Notes: generated by a model not told the origin, from the sequence alone. DNA of 64,000 nt from Aureobasidium sp. EXF-3400 (GCA_024195585.1 SWBL01000136.1:1-64000), one strand, 5' to 3'; positions 22,162 to 33,689 are shown, numbered from the stretch's first letter. Program-made: numbers and translations.

Positions 22162-22697
22162 TCAGATCAGACTCCCGACGCCCTTGGCCGCATACACTGC
22201 ACTAAAGCCCTTGAGCAGCAGACCCAGCATGGTAAGCTCACTAGCAGCAAACAGACCAAACCTCACCATGATGGGGTTAGCGCTCGCCTGCACGATACTA
22301 TGCACAACTCTCAGCGCAACATAACCCCAAGCCAGGTTAGCCTCTGTAGCCATAAAGCCCGTCGTCAACGCAGCAGGCGAAGTGCTGGCATACAGCGCAA
22401 GCCCCAAAGCCACTGCATAAAAACGTGTAGGTGCTTCGTGGAGATGATCGTAGTTGTCGGCTGCGCGTTGTGATTAGCGACCTGTTTGGTATGAGTCGGG
22501 GGGCAGAAATGCTCACCCTTCCATCTTATATGAGGAGGAATTTGGTTGTTCAATTTCTCTTTGGAAAAGTTTGGGTCTGTCTTGACATTGTATTTCGTCA
22601 TTGCGGGCAAGCGGGTTGCGTACATCCAGCCTTCCATTGCGAAGGTCCAGCCAACGAGAGCAAAGACCGGTTTGAGGAGTGATTGTACTGCAGCCAT
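22162..22697 (-). CDS. MAPEG-like integral membrane protein
   Basis: Exons 22697-22517 and 22460-22162 with a 56-nt intron (GTGAGC...GCGCAG) give 159 aa. Four hydrophobic segments are visible: LLKPVFALVGWTFAMEGWMY, FYAVALGLALYAS, AWGYVALRVVHSIVQ and RFGLFAASELTMLGLLL. The AWGYVALRVVHS motif and following Asn/Arg (NPIMVRF) are characteristic of MAPEG proteins (eicosanoid and glutathione metabolism), many fungal members of which are uncharacterised. The upstream open frame to 22862 is leader; MAAVQS at 22697 is the natural start because it precedes the first membrane helix. Confidence 0.78.
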
Positions 22698-24484
22698 TTT
22701 GATAGCTATAGAAGGATATTGGGTGGGATGTTGAAAGATGCTGAGACTTTGCAACTTGTGTTGTTGATATAGAGCAGCCGAAAGAGTGAGGGGACCCGGG
22801 AAGGTGGATAATCTTATGCTGCTGCCTCGGGTGAAGATTCTTGGCATGTTGCCAACATACATAGAGTTGATCTCTTTTTCTACAGATTCAATTGCATGTT
22901 TGAATCTTTGATGAATGGTGTTGATACGGTGATCTGAGATACTCGTTACAAATATGATTTTTCGATATGATCGTGGCTCGGATGAGATTCAATGCTGCAC
23001 TCTTGCACGCTTCAAGTTGTGGTGATGGAATTCCCGACGATCGGCCGCGTGCAGCCTTTGACCTTATCATAAAATACCTCAAGGTCATGCTATGCCTTGA
23101 ACAACCCGTAGACCAACATTGCCGTTGATGAAGGTGGATGAAGTAATACTGTCAGGTTAAATCTGCTCTCCAATCTCTCGACGATCACTTTGTCAATTCA
23201 TTCCAAGTTTGGAACGCACAGTGCTCTTGCTGAGGTTTGTGGGGTGCTGGCAGGAGAGAAAGAGTTCAGTCTCACGAGGTCACAGTATAGTTCGGCATTT
23301 CTTCTTATAAGTATACGGTCAACCTTCCATCAAGGTATCATTCGAGAAACAGCACGTGCAGCAATGCGGGAAAGACCCACCCCCATGTTTGCCCCGCCAT
23401 ACGCCATCGACGACTTCACCTCCTCCTGAAGCTCGTCCGCACTGGCGCGTCGTGAAACTCAGGCGAGGGCGGCAGTGCAGATACGGTAAGGTAAGGGACG
23501 TCACGGGAGATGCTGTGCCGATCCTAGCTGAGCCTCAAGTTCAGCACTGCAAGACACGAGGAGAGAAGTGACACGCGCGAAGCTCCATGCACTTCGCCCT
23601 TCAACTTGAGAATTCTGGTCACATACGATCAATGCTTGGCCTCTCCTCGGTCGCAATTGGAAGTCTAAGGTCTGGTCCGCTCGCCCTCCTTTGTCTTCGC
23701 TTCCCTCACCAGCCGAGACTTCTTCAACTACAGACGTGAACTCTATATCGGAGTCGGCAAGTCCTAACCAGGTAACGCCAAGACTGTCATGAAGGCTGCA
23801 GAAGAAACGCCCATGTTGTCCTCTGGAAGCCACAAACCCTAGCAGAGTTCTGTCGAGCACTAAGCCTCGTGCTTGCCCGTAATAAATTTGGCCAGTTAAC
23901 GAGATATTGTTGGGCCTCAAGTTCCTTAATCTCTGGTCATATCGACAATTTGAACCTAATGGCCTCCGAAGTGTCCCTTACGACCACGATCTTTCAAGCA
24001 CCTTAACCGATCGACTGCCTGGCTGCTCTGGTAGTGACTCACGCCATTTACTGGCTATATCTGAACTTTTTCTCATCGGCGGCATCGGCAACGGATCCCA
24101 GATCTCTCTCAAGCCCAATCCAGCGAGCTTTGACCAGTGACCAGTCTTGCTGCTGTGCTGAGCATAAGTCTAGCCCACACTACTATGGAACGACTCTCTG
24201 CCGGTTTTCTCTTTCTCCAACTGCCGTTTGCATCTATGTAGTAGAGTTCGCGGGGTAGACCCTATGGCTGGTCAGATGCATGAGAACACCATCCCCTTTG
24301 GGTACTGCCGCCTGATATGATTTGGACGCTTCGTTCAGCATGGCGATCTCTCCGGCTGGCTCGGTGATACCCCACATTCGATACCATGGGGTAGAAATAG
24401 TCCCTCGAGACTCCTCTCGACATGACTAGATTGACACTCCAGAAGTTCAGTTTATTCAGCATTTGTTATTGATTCTCAGTCAAC
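22698..24484. other. Long intergenic region, about 1.8 kb
   Basis: This holds the promoter of the MAPEG gene and that of the MFS gene. A GC-rich stretch around 23350-23550 and a 139-codon minus ORF (23501-23920) show no family resemblance. I see no tRNA or transposon ends. Confidence 0.5.
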
Positions 24485-26308
24485 ATGGCCCAAGTCATAT
24501 CTGGTCAAAGGCTGCGGGGGGTAGCACAGGAGGTGCTGGGAGTTGTGGCCTATCCAGGAACAGAAATCATGGCAGATGGTATGATAACAAGAGTCGATTC
24601 GCTTCGATGCAACTTCCCGCTGACAATTCTTCTGCTTCAGTCGCAGACGTACACTTGAAGCATGCAGGAAAGCACACGCTTGTGCCACAGCCCACCAATG
24701 ACCCCAATGATCCGCTGAACTGGAGTCGAACGTGGAAATGGCTCACCATGAGCTCCATGGCGCTTTGCACCTTCAATTACGGCGTCGGTCCTTTGTCTCT
24801 GGCTCCCCAGGTACCTTACTACATGAAAGACTTCGACTCGTCGCTGCCGGCAGTCATCAACTTCGTTGGCGTGTCTATCCTGATCCTGGGTTTCACGAAC
24901 TTCATCTGGGTACCATTGTCCCGCGGCCTCGGCAGGCGGCCGGTTGCCATCATAACTACGCTCATCACGATGGCCTCGTGCATTTGGAGAGCCCGAGCTA
25001 CCTCTTACAACTCGTTCCTCGGTGCCTCTATTCTTTGTGGTATTGGTGCTTCGCCTGGTGAAACTCTGGGACCGATCATTATCGCTGACATCTCGTTCCT
25101 TCACGAACGTGGACGCTGGATGGGACTCTATCAGTGGTCTTTCTGGAGTGGCTTGATGGTAAGATATGCCAGTGAGCCTTATCTGTACGGCGAATTGACT
25201 AAGGATAGATCGGACCGATCCTGGCTGGCGTCACTTCTCAAGATTATGGTTGGCAGAGCTTCTGGTGGGTCTGTACTGCCATATCAGCCTTTACCATCGT
25301 ATGGATCATGTTCTTCTTGCCCGAAACGAAGTGGGACCGACGAAGCCCTTCCATCACGAGCGTCGACACGCAAGCCCAGGCCAGCGGATCATCCTTGAAG
25401 GAGGACGCGATGGTCACCAGGACAGAGCAGGTCGACGGAGTCGAGCACGCTCGTTCACCGGCCTTATACACCGACGATTCCCTCGAAGAACGTATCTCGG
25501 GCAAGCCGAGCAAAGTCCAGATGCTGCCAATCGTAGGATGGAAAGCGCATGAGCCTGTATTGGAAGCCATCATCCTGCCCCTAAAGCTAGCACGATTTCC
25601 AATCGTTCTCTGGGGAGCCATCCAATTCACCCTCTCCGCATCTTGCTATCTCATGATAAACCTCATACAGTCGCAGGCCCTTGGCGCCCCTCCCTACAAC
25701 TTCAGCCCTGCGAATGTTGGGTACACGAATCTGGCTTTCTTTGTTGGTGTTTGCATCTCGCTTCTCACCGCAGGTCCACTCAGTGATTGGGTCTCTCAAC
25801 GATCGACCGTCCGCAACAATGGTGTTCGAGAACCTGAAATGCGTCTGCCGGCTCTTTTGCCTTTCGCCGTTTGCACCATCATTGGTTCCGTTGTCCTGAG
25901 CGTCGGATTTCAGGACGGATGGCCTTGGGAAGTGATCGTGATTGTGGGCTTCACCCTGATTGGTATCCAAGTGGCTGCTGTCTCAGGTATTGCCATTACC
26001 TACGTAGTAAGTTCAACTTGCTCCTACACTTTGCTTCTCATCCCACTAATTTGTTGCCACAGGTCGACTGTTACAAGCCTGCCGCTGGTGAGTTTCTCGT
26101 CTGTGCCACCGTGTTCAAAAATGTGTGGGGCTACGGTATGAGCAAGTTCTTGAACGACTGGATCGTGGAGATTGGTTATATCGGTCCTCTTATGACCATT
26201 GCTGCTTTGAGCCTATGCTGTATGCTTCTCGGCGCAGTGCCTTTGTACTTCTATGGTAAGAAGCTTCGAGGATGGTCGGCTGGCAGCTCAGTTCATTCTG
26301 CCTCTTGA
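24485..26308 (+). CDS. MFS multidrug/polyamine transporter (Tpo1-like, DHA1)
   Basis: Four exons, 24485-24578, 24641-25158, 25209-26006 and 26063-26308, all with clean GT-AG introns of 62, 50 and 56 nt, encode 551 aa. The start at MAQVISGQRL is supported by the first intron (GCTGAC branch, TTCTTCTGCTTCAG). The signature NDPNDPLNWSRTWKW precedes TM1, as in Tpo1/Flu1/Qdr-type proton antiporters. The TM2-3 loop motif (PLSRGLGRRP) and the TM5 antiporter-type GASPGETLGPIIIADISFLHERGRWMG are present, and a central ~90-residue cytosolic loop separates two six-helix halves. It probably exports drugs, polyamines or toxic small molecules at the plasma membrane; the substrate cannot be read from sequence. 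Confidence 0.88.
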
Positions 26309-26833
26309 ATGGAGGAGGAGGGAATTGATGTATACTCTGAGGCAGAATCTGTATTGGCGTTGCAAGACGTTTACTTGTCTTTGATGCTTGCAGTTTTGCA
26401 AATTCGAACTCATCGATTATCATTGTAACATGCCATGCCTATCCTATGCCTTACTGAGCCAGAACACGTTTGGCGGCAATAATGGGATGCTAGCAGCAAT
26501 CTGGAGTGGAAATATGCACATTTGTATTGTCTTCCACAATCGGTCCATCGCTGCGAAAGGCATCCAAATAATGCTTGTTTCTTAAAACTCGCGGAACATT
26601 GGCTGCAATGCCGCTGCATGTCGTGAACCTCATCGGATGTCCGGTCCGTGTAGCCGTACGGGTATGTCGTGTAGTAGTAGCACCAATCCTACATGCATGT
26701 TAACCCGCAGCTTCGGACAATCTCTGAGCGACCCCTCTCAGCCTGAATCCTGATGAGCCCTAGAATATATAGACATGCTCCAATCCAGTAAGTTCGAAAT
26801 TGGGTCCATTGACTCTATCAAATTCCTGAAATC
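26309..26833. promoter_or_regulatory. Intergenic region with GH1 promoter
   Basis: A TATA-like ATATATAG at 26765-26772 lies about 65 bp upstream of the GH1 start codon. The rest is the MFS gene 3' flank; no other feature is evident. Confidence 0.45.
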
Positions 26834-28384
26834 ATGACCACTATGAAAGACCCTCCGATCGCTTCTTCGCCAGAAAATGCTTCGGTGCTCCGCCCGGACT
26901 TCCACTGGGGTTTCGCAACAGCAGCTGCCCAGATTGAAGGAGCATGGAACGCCGATGGCAAAGGCGAGTCTATCTGGGACAAATTCTCACGAATCCCAAA
27001 CAAAATCATCGATGGTAGCACTAATGCAGATGCGACTCGTGCCTACGATCTCTACAAAGAAGACGTTCAATTGCTCAAGAAACTGGGCGTCAACTCCTAT
27101 CGCTTTAGTCTTGCTTGGAGTCGAATCATTCCTCTTGGTGGTAAAGACGACCCTGTGAACGAAGCTGGACTCAAGTACTACAGTAACCTTGTGGATGAAC
27201 TGCTGGCCAACAACATCACTCCATTCGTCACTTTGTTTCATTGGGATACCCCTCAAGCACTCGAAGACCGCTACGGGGGTATGCTTGATCAAGCTCGTTA
27301 TACGCCTGACTTCGAACGTTACGCACGCATCTGCTTCTCTGCTCTAGGTGATCGTGTCAAGCACTGGATCACCTACAACGAGCCTGGAGTTTACACGCTG
27401 GCCGGCTACGCTGCAGGCGTTCATGCTCCTGGTCGCTCATCCCTACCTGGTCGTGATGACCCTGGGGATAGCAGTACTGAGCCTTTCATCGTCGCACATA
27501 CCGAGCTAGTCAGTCACGCACACGCGGTAAAGATCTACCGCGAGGAATTCAAGGCCACACAAAAAGGCGTGATTGGAATCACCCTTCACGGCAATTACAG
27601 CGCACCCTGGGATGAGAATGATCCCACAGATGTCGAAGCGGCCGAGCGAGCCCTACAGTTCGAGATTGGGTGGTTTGCCGATCCTGTGTATGAATCCGGC
27701 GATTACCCAGCTTGTATGCGAGAGCAACTTGGAGACCGCCTACCACGCTTTACACCCGAGGAGAAAGCACTAGTGCAAGGCTCGTCTGACTTTTACAGCA
27801 TGAATAGTTACACCACATTCTATGTGCGTCACCGTGACGAACCAGCAGATATCAATGACCACAAAGGCAACATAACCTCTCACGACACCAATAAAGCCGG
27901 CGTCTCTCGTGGTGCGGAAAGTGCAACAGCATGGCTAAGAAGTAATCCAGCAGGTTTCCTGAGTTTGTTACATTGGATCTGGAATCGGTACCACATGCCC
28001 ATCTACATCACCGAGAATGGCACCACTGCAAAAGGCGAGAGAGATTGGGATCCCACCTCCAATTTCTTGCTTGACGACACCTTCCGTCAAGACTTCTTTA
28101 AAGGTTATATAGGTGCTGTAGCTGACGCTGTGCGCGATGGTGTTGACATCAGAAGTTACTTTGCGTGGACATTCACTGACAATTGGGAGTGGGCTGCTGG
28201 GTTTACCGATCGCTTTGGTAGTACCTGGGTTGATTTTGAGAGTGTCGAGAAGAAGAGATATCCGAAGAAGTCTGCATTCGAGTTGGGAAGGATCTTCGAG
28301 CATTTGATCGAGAACAAGGAGAACGAGGAGAACAAGAATAAAGAAGATGGTGACAAGTGTCGTTTGCAACGATTTATCCAGTAA
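26834..28384 (+). CDS. GH1 beta-glucosidase
   Basis: A single-exon, 516-aa glycoside hydrolase family 1 enzyme. The N-terminal FHWGFATAAAQIEGAWNADG motif, acid/base Glu183 in TYNEP and nucleophile Glu394 in ITENG are all intact, as are aglycone-site regions FRFSLAWSRI-type (YRFSLAWSRIIP) and FAWTFTDNWEWAAGFTDRFG. It retains hydrolysis of beta-glucosides with net retention. There is no signal peptide, so it is probably intracellular and acts on imported cellobiose or glycosides. The last ~30 residues (ENKENEENKNKEDG) are a charged tail. Its 3' end abuts an F-box-like pseudogene on the other strand. Confidence 0.93.
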   Translation: MTTMKDPPIASSPENASVLRPDFHWGFATAAAQIEGAWNADGKGESIWDKFSRIPNKIIDGSTNADATRAYDLYKEDVQLLKKLGVNSYRFSLAWSRIIPLGGKDDPVNEAGLKYYSNLVDELLANNITPFVTLFHWDTPQALEDRYGGMLDQARYTPDFERYARICFSALGDRVKHWITYNEPGVYTLAGYAAGVHAPGRSSLPGRDDPGDSSTEPFIVAHTELVSHAHAVKIYREEFKATQKGVIGITLHGNYSAPWDENDPTDVEAAERALQFEIGWFADPVYESGDYPACMREQLGDRLPRFTPEEKALVQGSSDFYSMNSYTTFYVRHRDEPADINDHKGNITSHDTNKAGVSRGAESATAWLRSNPAGFLSLLHWIWNRYHMPIYITENGTTAKGERDWDPTSNFLLDDTFRQDFFKGYIGAVADAVRDGVDIRSYFAWTFTDNWEWAAGFTDRFGSTWVDFESVEKKRYPKKSAFELGRIFEHLIENKENEENKNKEDGDKCRLQRFIQ

Positions 28385-28399
28385 CCAGTTAATATCATC

Positions 28400-29758
28400 T
28401 CTAATCTAGAAAGCTCTAACATGTCATTCCTCTCAGGCTTTTCTGACTTCCTCCGGCCGTCATCATCCCAATCTTCGTCATCATCCCGGCCCTCGTCATC
28501 TGGAGTCTCAGTGGCTAAGTTTTGACTTTGTAACATCTTGCTCGGCTCGAATGCATTCCAATGGTCGATATACATCTCCAACTCTCGTACTTTGCTTAGA
28601 ACATCTTTCAAACCTATTAGCGTATCTCTCCAAGGTTTGTTTTGATCGCCACAAAGTATAGAGAAAGGGGTTTGAGATTCGTCAAAGGTTCCAGGAATGG
28701 CAATAGTTCTGAGGACGCATGACTGAGGTTATAGAGATGCCATGATTCAGGCTGCAAGGGCTTGAGAAGTGGAAGAAAGAAATGCGAGGAGAGTGAGCTA
28801 TCGACTAGGCATTCGACAGACCAGGTGGTAGGTTCTAGATGTTGAAGGGCAAGTATGTCATCAATGAATGCGATAGGATCGAGCTCCAAGAGTCGGGGAG
28901 GGTAAGTTAATTGGTGCTTGGCAAGACTGATGGTAACTTTCAAGCACTGTAAGTGTCTCAGGCCGTAGCCGAGGGTAGGCGAAACCTTGAGGTTGTCGAC
29001 CTGAATGACAGGAATGATGAGGGTCTGGAGTTGAGTTTGGCTGGCTTCGGTTGCGGAGAGGACTCTGCTCGTCATGCAAGTAACCATATTCATAGATAGG
29101 TCTGGCATACTTGGAAGAAGCGTATTTCCAGGTACGAGAAATCTTCTTTCTGTGCAGTTCGTCTGATTCCCTAAACGGATCCCTGCCAGTGCGTTGTATG
29201 AGTTGCGATCGTCCCAACATTAGGGGCATAGGGTGATCAAGGTATCGCATCTGTCCGTAGATGTGTATTTTAACAGAAGTGATATCGAGTGCTTGAAGAG
29301 CAGTAGTGAACTCCTTCTCAAAGCAGCCTTCTCGTACAAAATTCACAGCTTATTCGTTACTTCCTGCTCCGGCGAAGCAGGATTGCGAAATGGAGTTTCA
29401 TCTTCTTTCGATATGCGCGGCCACTAGTGATGTTTGACCTCGCTATTTGAGGGAGTGTTGGAGGTGTATAGTAACTACCGCGGTCCTGATACATCGAGCA
29501 GCATATGATGAGTTCTTTCACAAAGCATTTCGTCCTTCCATCCTTCGCTGTATCCAATAAACATTGGAGAGAGAATTTGGTAGGCATGGCGTGTAGTCGA
29601 CTGAACTTCTGCTTGTCAGATGTGTTGCATAGCACGGCATAAATATACGGGCAGGTAGACCGCAAAGCCGTGATATCTTGTGTGTCAAGATAGGAAACGA
29701 CTTCCAGAATGGTTTCCAGAGGAAGGTCCAACAGTGAGATCGCATTATCTATTTCCTT
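28400..29758 (-). pseudogene. F-box-like paralog 1, decayed
   Basis: The minus strand contains the N-terminal F-box (LPLETILEVVSYLDTQDITA, LRSTCPYIYAVL) up to about 29357. Homology to the intact paralog at 30063 then resumes in a second frame after an in-frame TAA (NE-stop-AVNFVREGCFEKEF), shifts to a third segment (MNMVTCMTSRVLSATEASQT) near 29110, and shifts again near 28616 (PWRDTLIGLKDVLSKVRELE). No ATG precedes the F-box in frame. At least three frame changes, one stop and a missing start make it a pseudogene. The end runs up to the GH1 3' end. Confidence 0.75.
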
Positions 29759-30062
29759 GGAAGCTGATTTTTGACCAGAGATTTAATTGCTCATACTTCT
29801 CGAAAGTGACCTCAGTGATAAGATTTGAAGATTGTGGAGTGTAGTGGTGTGTTGGAAGCAGAAGAGGAATTAGTTCGTATATTGAAATTCGACGGACCGT
29901 GCGCGCATATCTCTCATATATTTACCCCATCAACCTTCTCATGGCTCCTGCAAACTATCCCTCTTGCCAACTTCAGCATCAGCCACATCAGTTGTCTACA
30001 CGGCATGACCAACATCCTCCCGAACACAATCTTCACAGCCAAGAACTACGACGGAGCATTGC
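29759..30062. promoter_or_regulatory. Intergenic region with conserved element upstream of F-box-like gene 2
   Basis: CGGACCGTGCGCGCAT at 29893-29908 is followed by a TATA-like run (CATATATTT). A near-identical block lies upstream of paralog 3 at 31718-31733, so it is either a shared promoter element or duplicated flank. Confidence 0.5.
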
Positions 30063-31376
30063 ATGTCTCTCTCCAAGTTGCCTCCAGAGACCATCCAAGC
30101 TTTACGATCGACATGTAGACATATGGATATCCTGTTGCTCGAGACTTTTGGGAAGCAACGTTTCAAATCACTATATGTCTTGCCGACACCCCGGGCACTC
30201 GACACCCTCATTCGGATTTCGCACAACAAACGCTTGAGCCACCATGTACAGGAGCTGGTTATATGTGCCGCCTTTCACCAGGGTATGGAAACACTCTATA
30301 GAGAGCGCCCGGCACACAGTTCGGCCTACTACCTGCACCTTTTAGAAGACACCGCTTTGCCATTCCCTGAGGACTGGACCTCACGCAGAGTAGTCAATGA
30401 AGCGGTATCGTTTGTGCGAGGTGGGAAATTCGGGAAGAGATTTCTTACTGCGCTACGAAATCTGAAGGTCAAGCGTATAGAGATACAAGCGTGGCCTAGG
30501 AGAGCACAAAGTAATGATTTGACTACAGTGCTTGGGTTGTGGTGGTTAAAGCAACTAACAGGTCATGATCCATTCCAAGGAGGATCTTCTGAACCTTCTC
30601 GGGGCTGGGAATACAAAGAAACTGACATGATGACATGTATGACCAGAAGTGTCATTTCTGCTGCATCTGGAAGCAGGACCCCTTTGTCTGCACTAGTCAT
30701 GGACAAGATCCAGATTGACAAAGTAGCATTGGATGCACGACTACTTTCTGGCCGTACACTCGAAGACCTAACACGCCTTGATCTTCACATCACTTCTTCC
30801 GAACCAAGGACGACGACACCAGCCATCACGCAAGAGCATATGAAGCTCATCACCATGATCAACAACCTCCCTCGCCTTTCGTGTTTGTCGCTCTCAAACC
30901 TCCCTTACCACAACGAACGAACGCTTCTGCCACTCAACGGCTTCATTCCACATTTGAGGCCTAGGAACATCCACACTTTATCCCTAGATGTATTAGATGG
31001 CGCCTGTCAGGAGCTCCCTGCCCTCGGTTCAGCTTTGGTAGCACGATTGTCTACCCTCAGGTTAGAGTTCAGACTCTACAAAGACTTCTCCAATGCACCT
31101 TGGAACAATCTCTTTTCTCGACTTCAAGAAGTCCTCGTCTCCTTGGAGCACCTGGAAATCTCCATCGGCAGCGAAGAGTACCACGCGGGTGGACGTGAAA
31201 AGATTGGCCAAATGTTGCAGTGGCTGGCCAGGCATGTACAAGAAGACTGGGAAGAAGATAGCGAGGACGATGATGATGGATTTCAGCTCTGGTTCGACGA
31301 GGTGATTGATCGTAATTACAAGCCCAGGCGGTGCCTGAATAGTCCAAAAGAGCGGCGGTACATCAAACGTTGGTAG
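30063..31376 (+). CDS. F-box-like paralog 2, intact ORF
   Basis: A 437-aa intronless ORF beginning MSLSKLPPETIQALRSTCRH. Compared with paralogs 1, 3 and 4, the F-box lacks about 14 residues between the LPxE turn and the LRS helix, so Skp1 binding is doubtful. Leucine-rich-like stretches follow (LTRLDLHITSSEP, LSCLSLSNLP, LSTLRLEFRLY), and the C-terminus is acidic (EDWEEDSEDDDDG). It is the only full-length member of the cluster and shows where the others are broken. Whether it is expressed cannot be seen. The family is uncharacterised; F-box proteins generally recruit substrates to SCF ubiquitin ligases. Confidence 0.65.
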   Translation: MSLSKLPPETIQALRSTCRHMDILLLETFGKQRFKSLYVLPTPRALDTLIRISHNKRLSHHVQELVICAAFHQGMETLYRERPAHSSAYYLHLLEDTALPFPEDWTSRRVVNEAVSFVRGGKFGKRFLTALRNLKVKRIEIQAWPRRAQSNDLTTVLGLWWLKQLTGHDPFQGGSSEPSRGWEYKETDMMTCMTRSVISAASGSRTPLSALVMDKIQIDKVALDARLLSGRTLEDLTRLDLHITSSEPRTTTPAITQEHMKLITMINNLPRLSCLSLSNLPYHNERTLLPLNGFIPHLRPRNIHTLSLDVLDGACQELPALGSALVARLSTLRLEFRLYKDFSNAPWNNLFSRLQEVLVSLEHLEISIGSEEYHAGGREKIGQMLQWLARHVQEDWEEDSEDDDDGFQLWFDEVIDRNYKPRRCLNSPKERRYIKRW

Positions 31377-31798
31377 AGGAGAGTTGAACTGTTAACATGG
31401 TGTATAGTATCCACATGGGGCCGACGTTGTCACATCCACGACGCCAAATCTGTAATCCAACTACACGGAGACTATACGTGGACGCAGCTTTGGAGAGTAG
31501 AGTCTCGAGGCAGTTCTTTCTACTCGGAGCACTACTAGCATATGTAGACATCAATTGCTGTCAGCAAACATATACGTGTTCCCATAATTATCAAGCAGGC
31601 TAAACTGACTGTCGAGTTTTTGCTCTGAAGTTGTTGGCGCACGCCGAGTCATCAGTATTGCCCTATATTTCCGGCATCGTCATCGTATTATCGTGCAGTA
31701 AACTAGTTGATATATCGCGGACCGTGCACGCATCCTTCCCATATATAAAGTCATGGCTGTTGCCACTTTTCTGAAGCAGCCGCTGATCGCTTGTGTCG
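31377..31798. promoter_or_regulatory. Intergenic region with TATA box and conserved element before paralog 3
   Basis: CGGACCGTGCACGCAT (31718-31733) is followed by TATATAAAG (31742-31750), about 50 bp before the first possible ATG. The block matches that before paralog 2 with one substitution in 16 bases. Confidence 0.5.
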
Positions 31799-32869
31799 AT
31801 GATAGCTTTCTCATCCTCCATGAATCTCCAGATCCTTCCGCTCGAGATCACGTTGCAAGTGGCTTCGTGTTCATCAGACCAAGACATAAAATGCCTCCGA
31901 AGCGTCAGCAAGTTCTGGGATACTATTCTACTTGAGACATTCAGCAAGCGACATTTCCAACAGCTGTACCTGATACCCACCACTCAGGCACTTGATATCT
32001 TAGCGCAGATAGCCAAAAGCGGTAGAGTGGGACGCTATGTAAGCGACTTGAAGATTTGCTGCTCAATTTACCAATTCTACGAGCGCTTCTTCAACGAAGA
32101 CGGTTCGAAGAGGACATTGTCTTCAGTAACCAACACACGCATGCTAGGGCAGGATGACCTACCATATTCCGAACCTACCTCGCTTTTGCAAGATGCAGCT
32201 AACGAATCAACCTCGCTTTTACGGAGCGAACTCCTTGGAAAACAACTTGCGCTCGCGTTTCAAAACCTCCAGGTCCAGCGCATCGAGATTCACGCACGGC
32301 TCAGGAAAGCTGCTCCCGATCCGGCACCAGGACTGTCGCACTTGGTGCAGCAGACCGGTCGAGACCCCTTCAAAGACGTACTAGTTGGCGTAAAGCCATC
32401 GTGGGAGTACAGAACAACCGACATGATCACTTGTTTAACGCAACAAGTCATCAACGCCCTGCTGCAAAGTCAAATGCCGACATCTGCACTCGTCACCGAT
32501 AGATTTCAGAGCGATCGACTGACATTCTGTCCAACCCTTCTCGCGTCGTCCCAAGATCTCAAAAGTCTGACACACCTCGTTCTTCGCATCGGGCTCTGCA
32601 ACGGAGATCCCATCGCTGCTGAGTCTGCAAACCAGAATCCTGAATTCGATCTTTTCACGTTAGTCAATAACCTACCTTGCCTCGAAGACTTGTCGCTCGC
32701 TAGTGGACCCAAGCTCGATAAGGACCAGAGACCCAAGTTCACCAAAGAGTGTATCCGCATTGGTAACAGTTTTTTTTTTGAGGGTTCGACTAATCTGAAC
32801 GACAAAAGACGTCAATGCAAGAAGAGTTTGATCAGTGAATCCGACAGGCTCAGTGTCGACAACTCATAA
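31799..32869 (+). CDS. F-box-like paralog 3, C-terminally shortened
   Basis: ATG at 31799 or, better aligned with its relatives, at 31820 (MNLQILPLEITLQVASCSS). The F-box helix set is complete (SDQDIKCLRSVSKFWDTILL). Similarity to paralog 2 runs through RIEIHARLRK, WEYRTTDMITCLTQQVI and LVNNLPCLEDLSL, then is lost near codon 305; a run of ten T at 32769-32778 follows and the ORF ends ~80 residues short of paralog 2. It may be a truncated but expressed protein or an early pseudogene. The long T-run is also a plausible assembly or slippage site. Confidence 0.55.
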   Translation: MIAFSSSMNLQILPLEITLQVASCSSDQDIKCLRSVSKFWDTILLETFSKRHFQQLYLIPTTQALDILAQIAKSGRVGRYVSDLKICCSIYQFYERFFNEDGSKRTLSSVTNTRMLGQDDLPYSEPTSLLQDAANESTSLLRSELLGKQLALAFQNLQVQRIEIHARLRKAAPDPAPGLSHLVQQTGRDPFKDVLVGVKPSWEYRTTDMITCLTQQVINALLQSQMPTSALVTDRFQSDRLTFCPTLLASSQDLKSLTHLVLRIGLCNGDPIAAESANQNPEFDLFTLVNNLPCLEDLSLASGPKLDKDQRPKFTKECIRIGNSFFFEGSTNLNDKRRQCKKSLISESDRLSVDNS

Positions 32870-33689
32870 TCCGCATATTGAACCATGGCAGCTATACAGT
32901 CTTTATGTAGGCGAAACAGTGGAAGACGAATCGTGTGGAAAGCCGAACGGTACCTTCTCTTACCAAAATCGAAGAAAACTGGAAGATCATGATGTTAGAA
33001 ATAACTAGTTTTCTATGATTATATTGCTTCGACAAAAGGGATATATACTATATCTATAATTCTATCTACTTTAACAGAAATCATATTATAATAAGATTAT
33101 AAGATTGATAGTAGGTATGATTGGATTTTTATTTCTTACCCGAGGAAATTTAAAATCACTAAAAACTGCTCTGCCACAATATTCAAATAGTAATGGTACT
33201 AAACAAGACTACTTTGAATATTCTTATATCTAGATTTTGGTGGAGATAGTGCTATTCGGCTTTTCCTACAATCCGTCTTCTACCGCTGTGCCTGTAGACG
33301 TACGTGATAGTACTAAACTGCAAAGACATCCTGGTGGTGACTGGGATCATTATCATAGAGCGTGGGGGATATATAGCTGTCAAGAGGAGGTATAGTGTTC
33401 CTCGCAAGACAGATCCGGGCAACTCGAGAGTCATCCGCAGGACCTTTGATGCGTTAAAATTGTACAAAGAGTTGAGTTATTCTTCAACTCCATTCATCGC
33501 TGTTTGAGAATTGCATTTTGTGGTCTTGATAAGTCCAGTATATAGCTAACATGGCACTTTGCTACCATCCTCAGTCTTTTGATGTGACTATATCCCATGA
33601 CGCCGCTTGAATCACATTCGAATCTCATCAACGAGCGTATCCGGTGATACATGTGCATAGAAATCATCCCTTGCAATGAATCAAGGCTC
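32870..33689. other. AT-rich gene-free stretch between F-box-like copies 3 and 4
   Basis: About 33000-33240 is strikingly AT-rich, rich in TATA and CTATAT words, unlike the surrounding sequence. It contains an imperfect hairpin with arms TATTCAAATAGT and ACTACTTTGAATA at about 33179-33222. It may be a mutated transposon relic; no ends or coding remnant are recognisable. Confidence 0.45.

Noticed and set aside
23501..23920. 139-codon minus frame in the MFS upstream region
   Set aside because: No family resemblance, no splice signals, and it lies in a region with open frames on both strands.
24485..28384. MFS transporter plus GH1 beta-glucosidase as part of a biosynthetic cluster
   Set aside because: No backbone synthase, oxidoreductase or regulator lies nearby; adjacency alone is not evidence.
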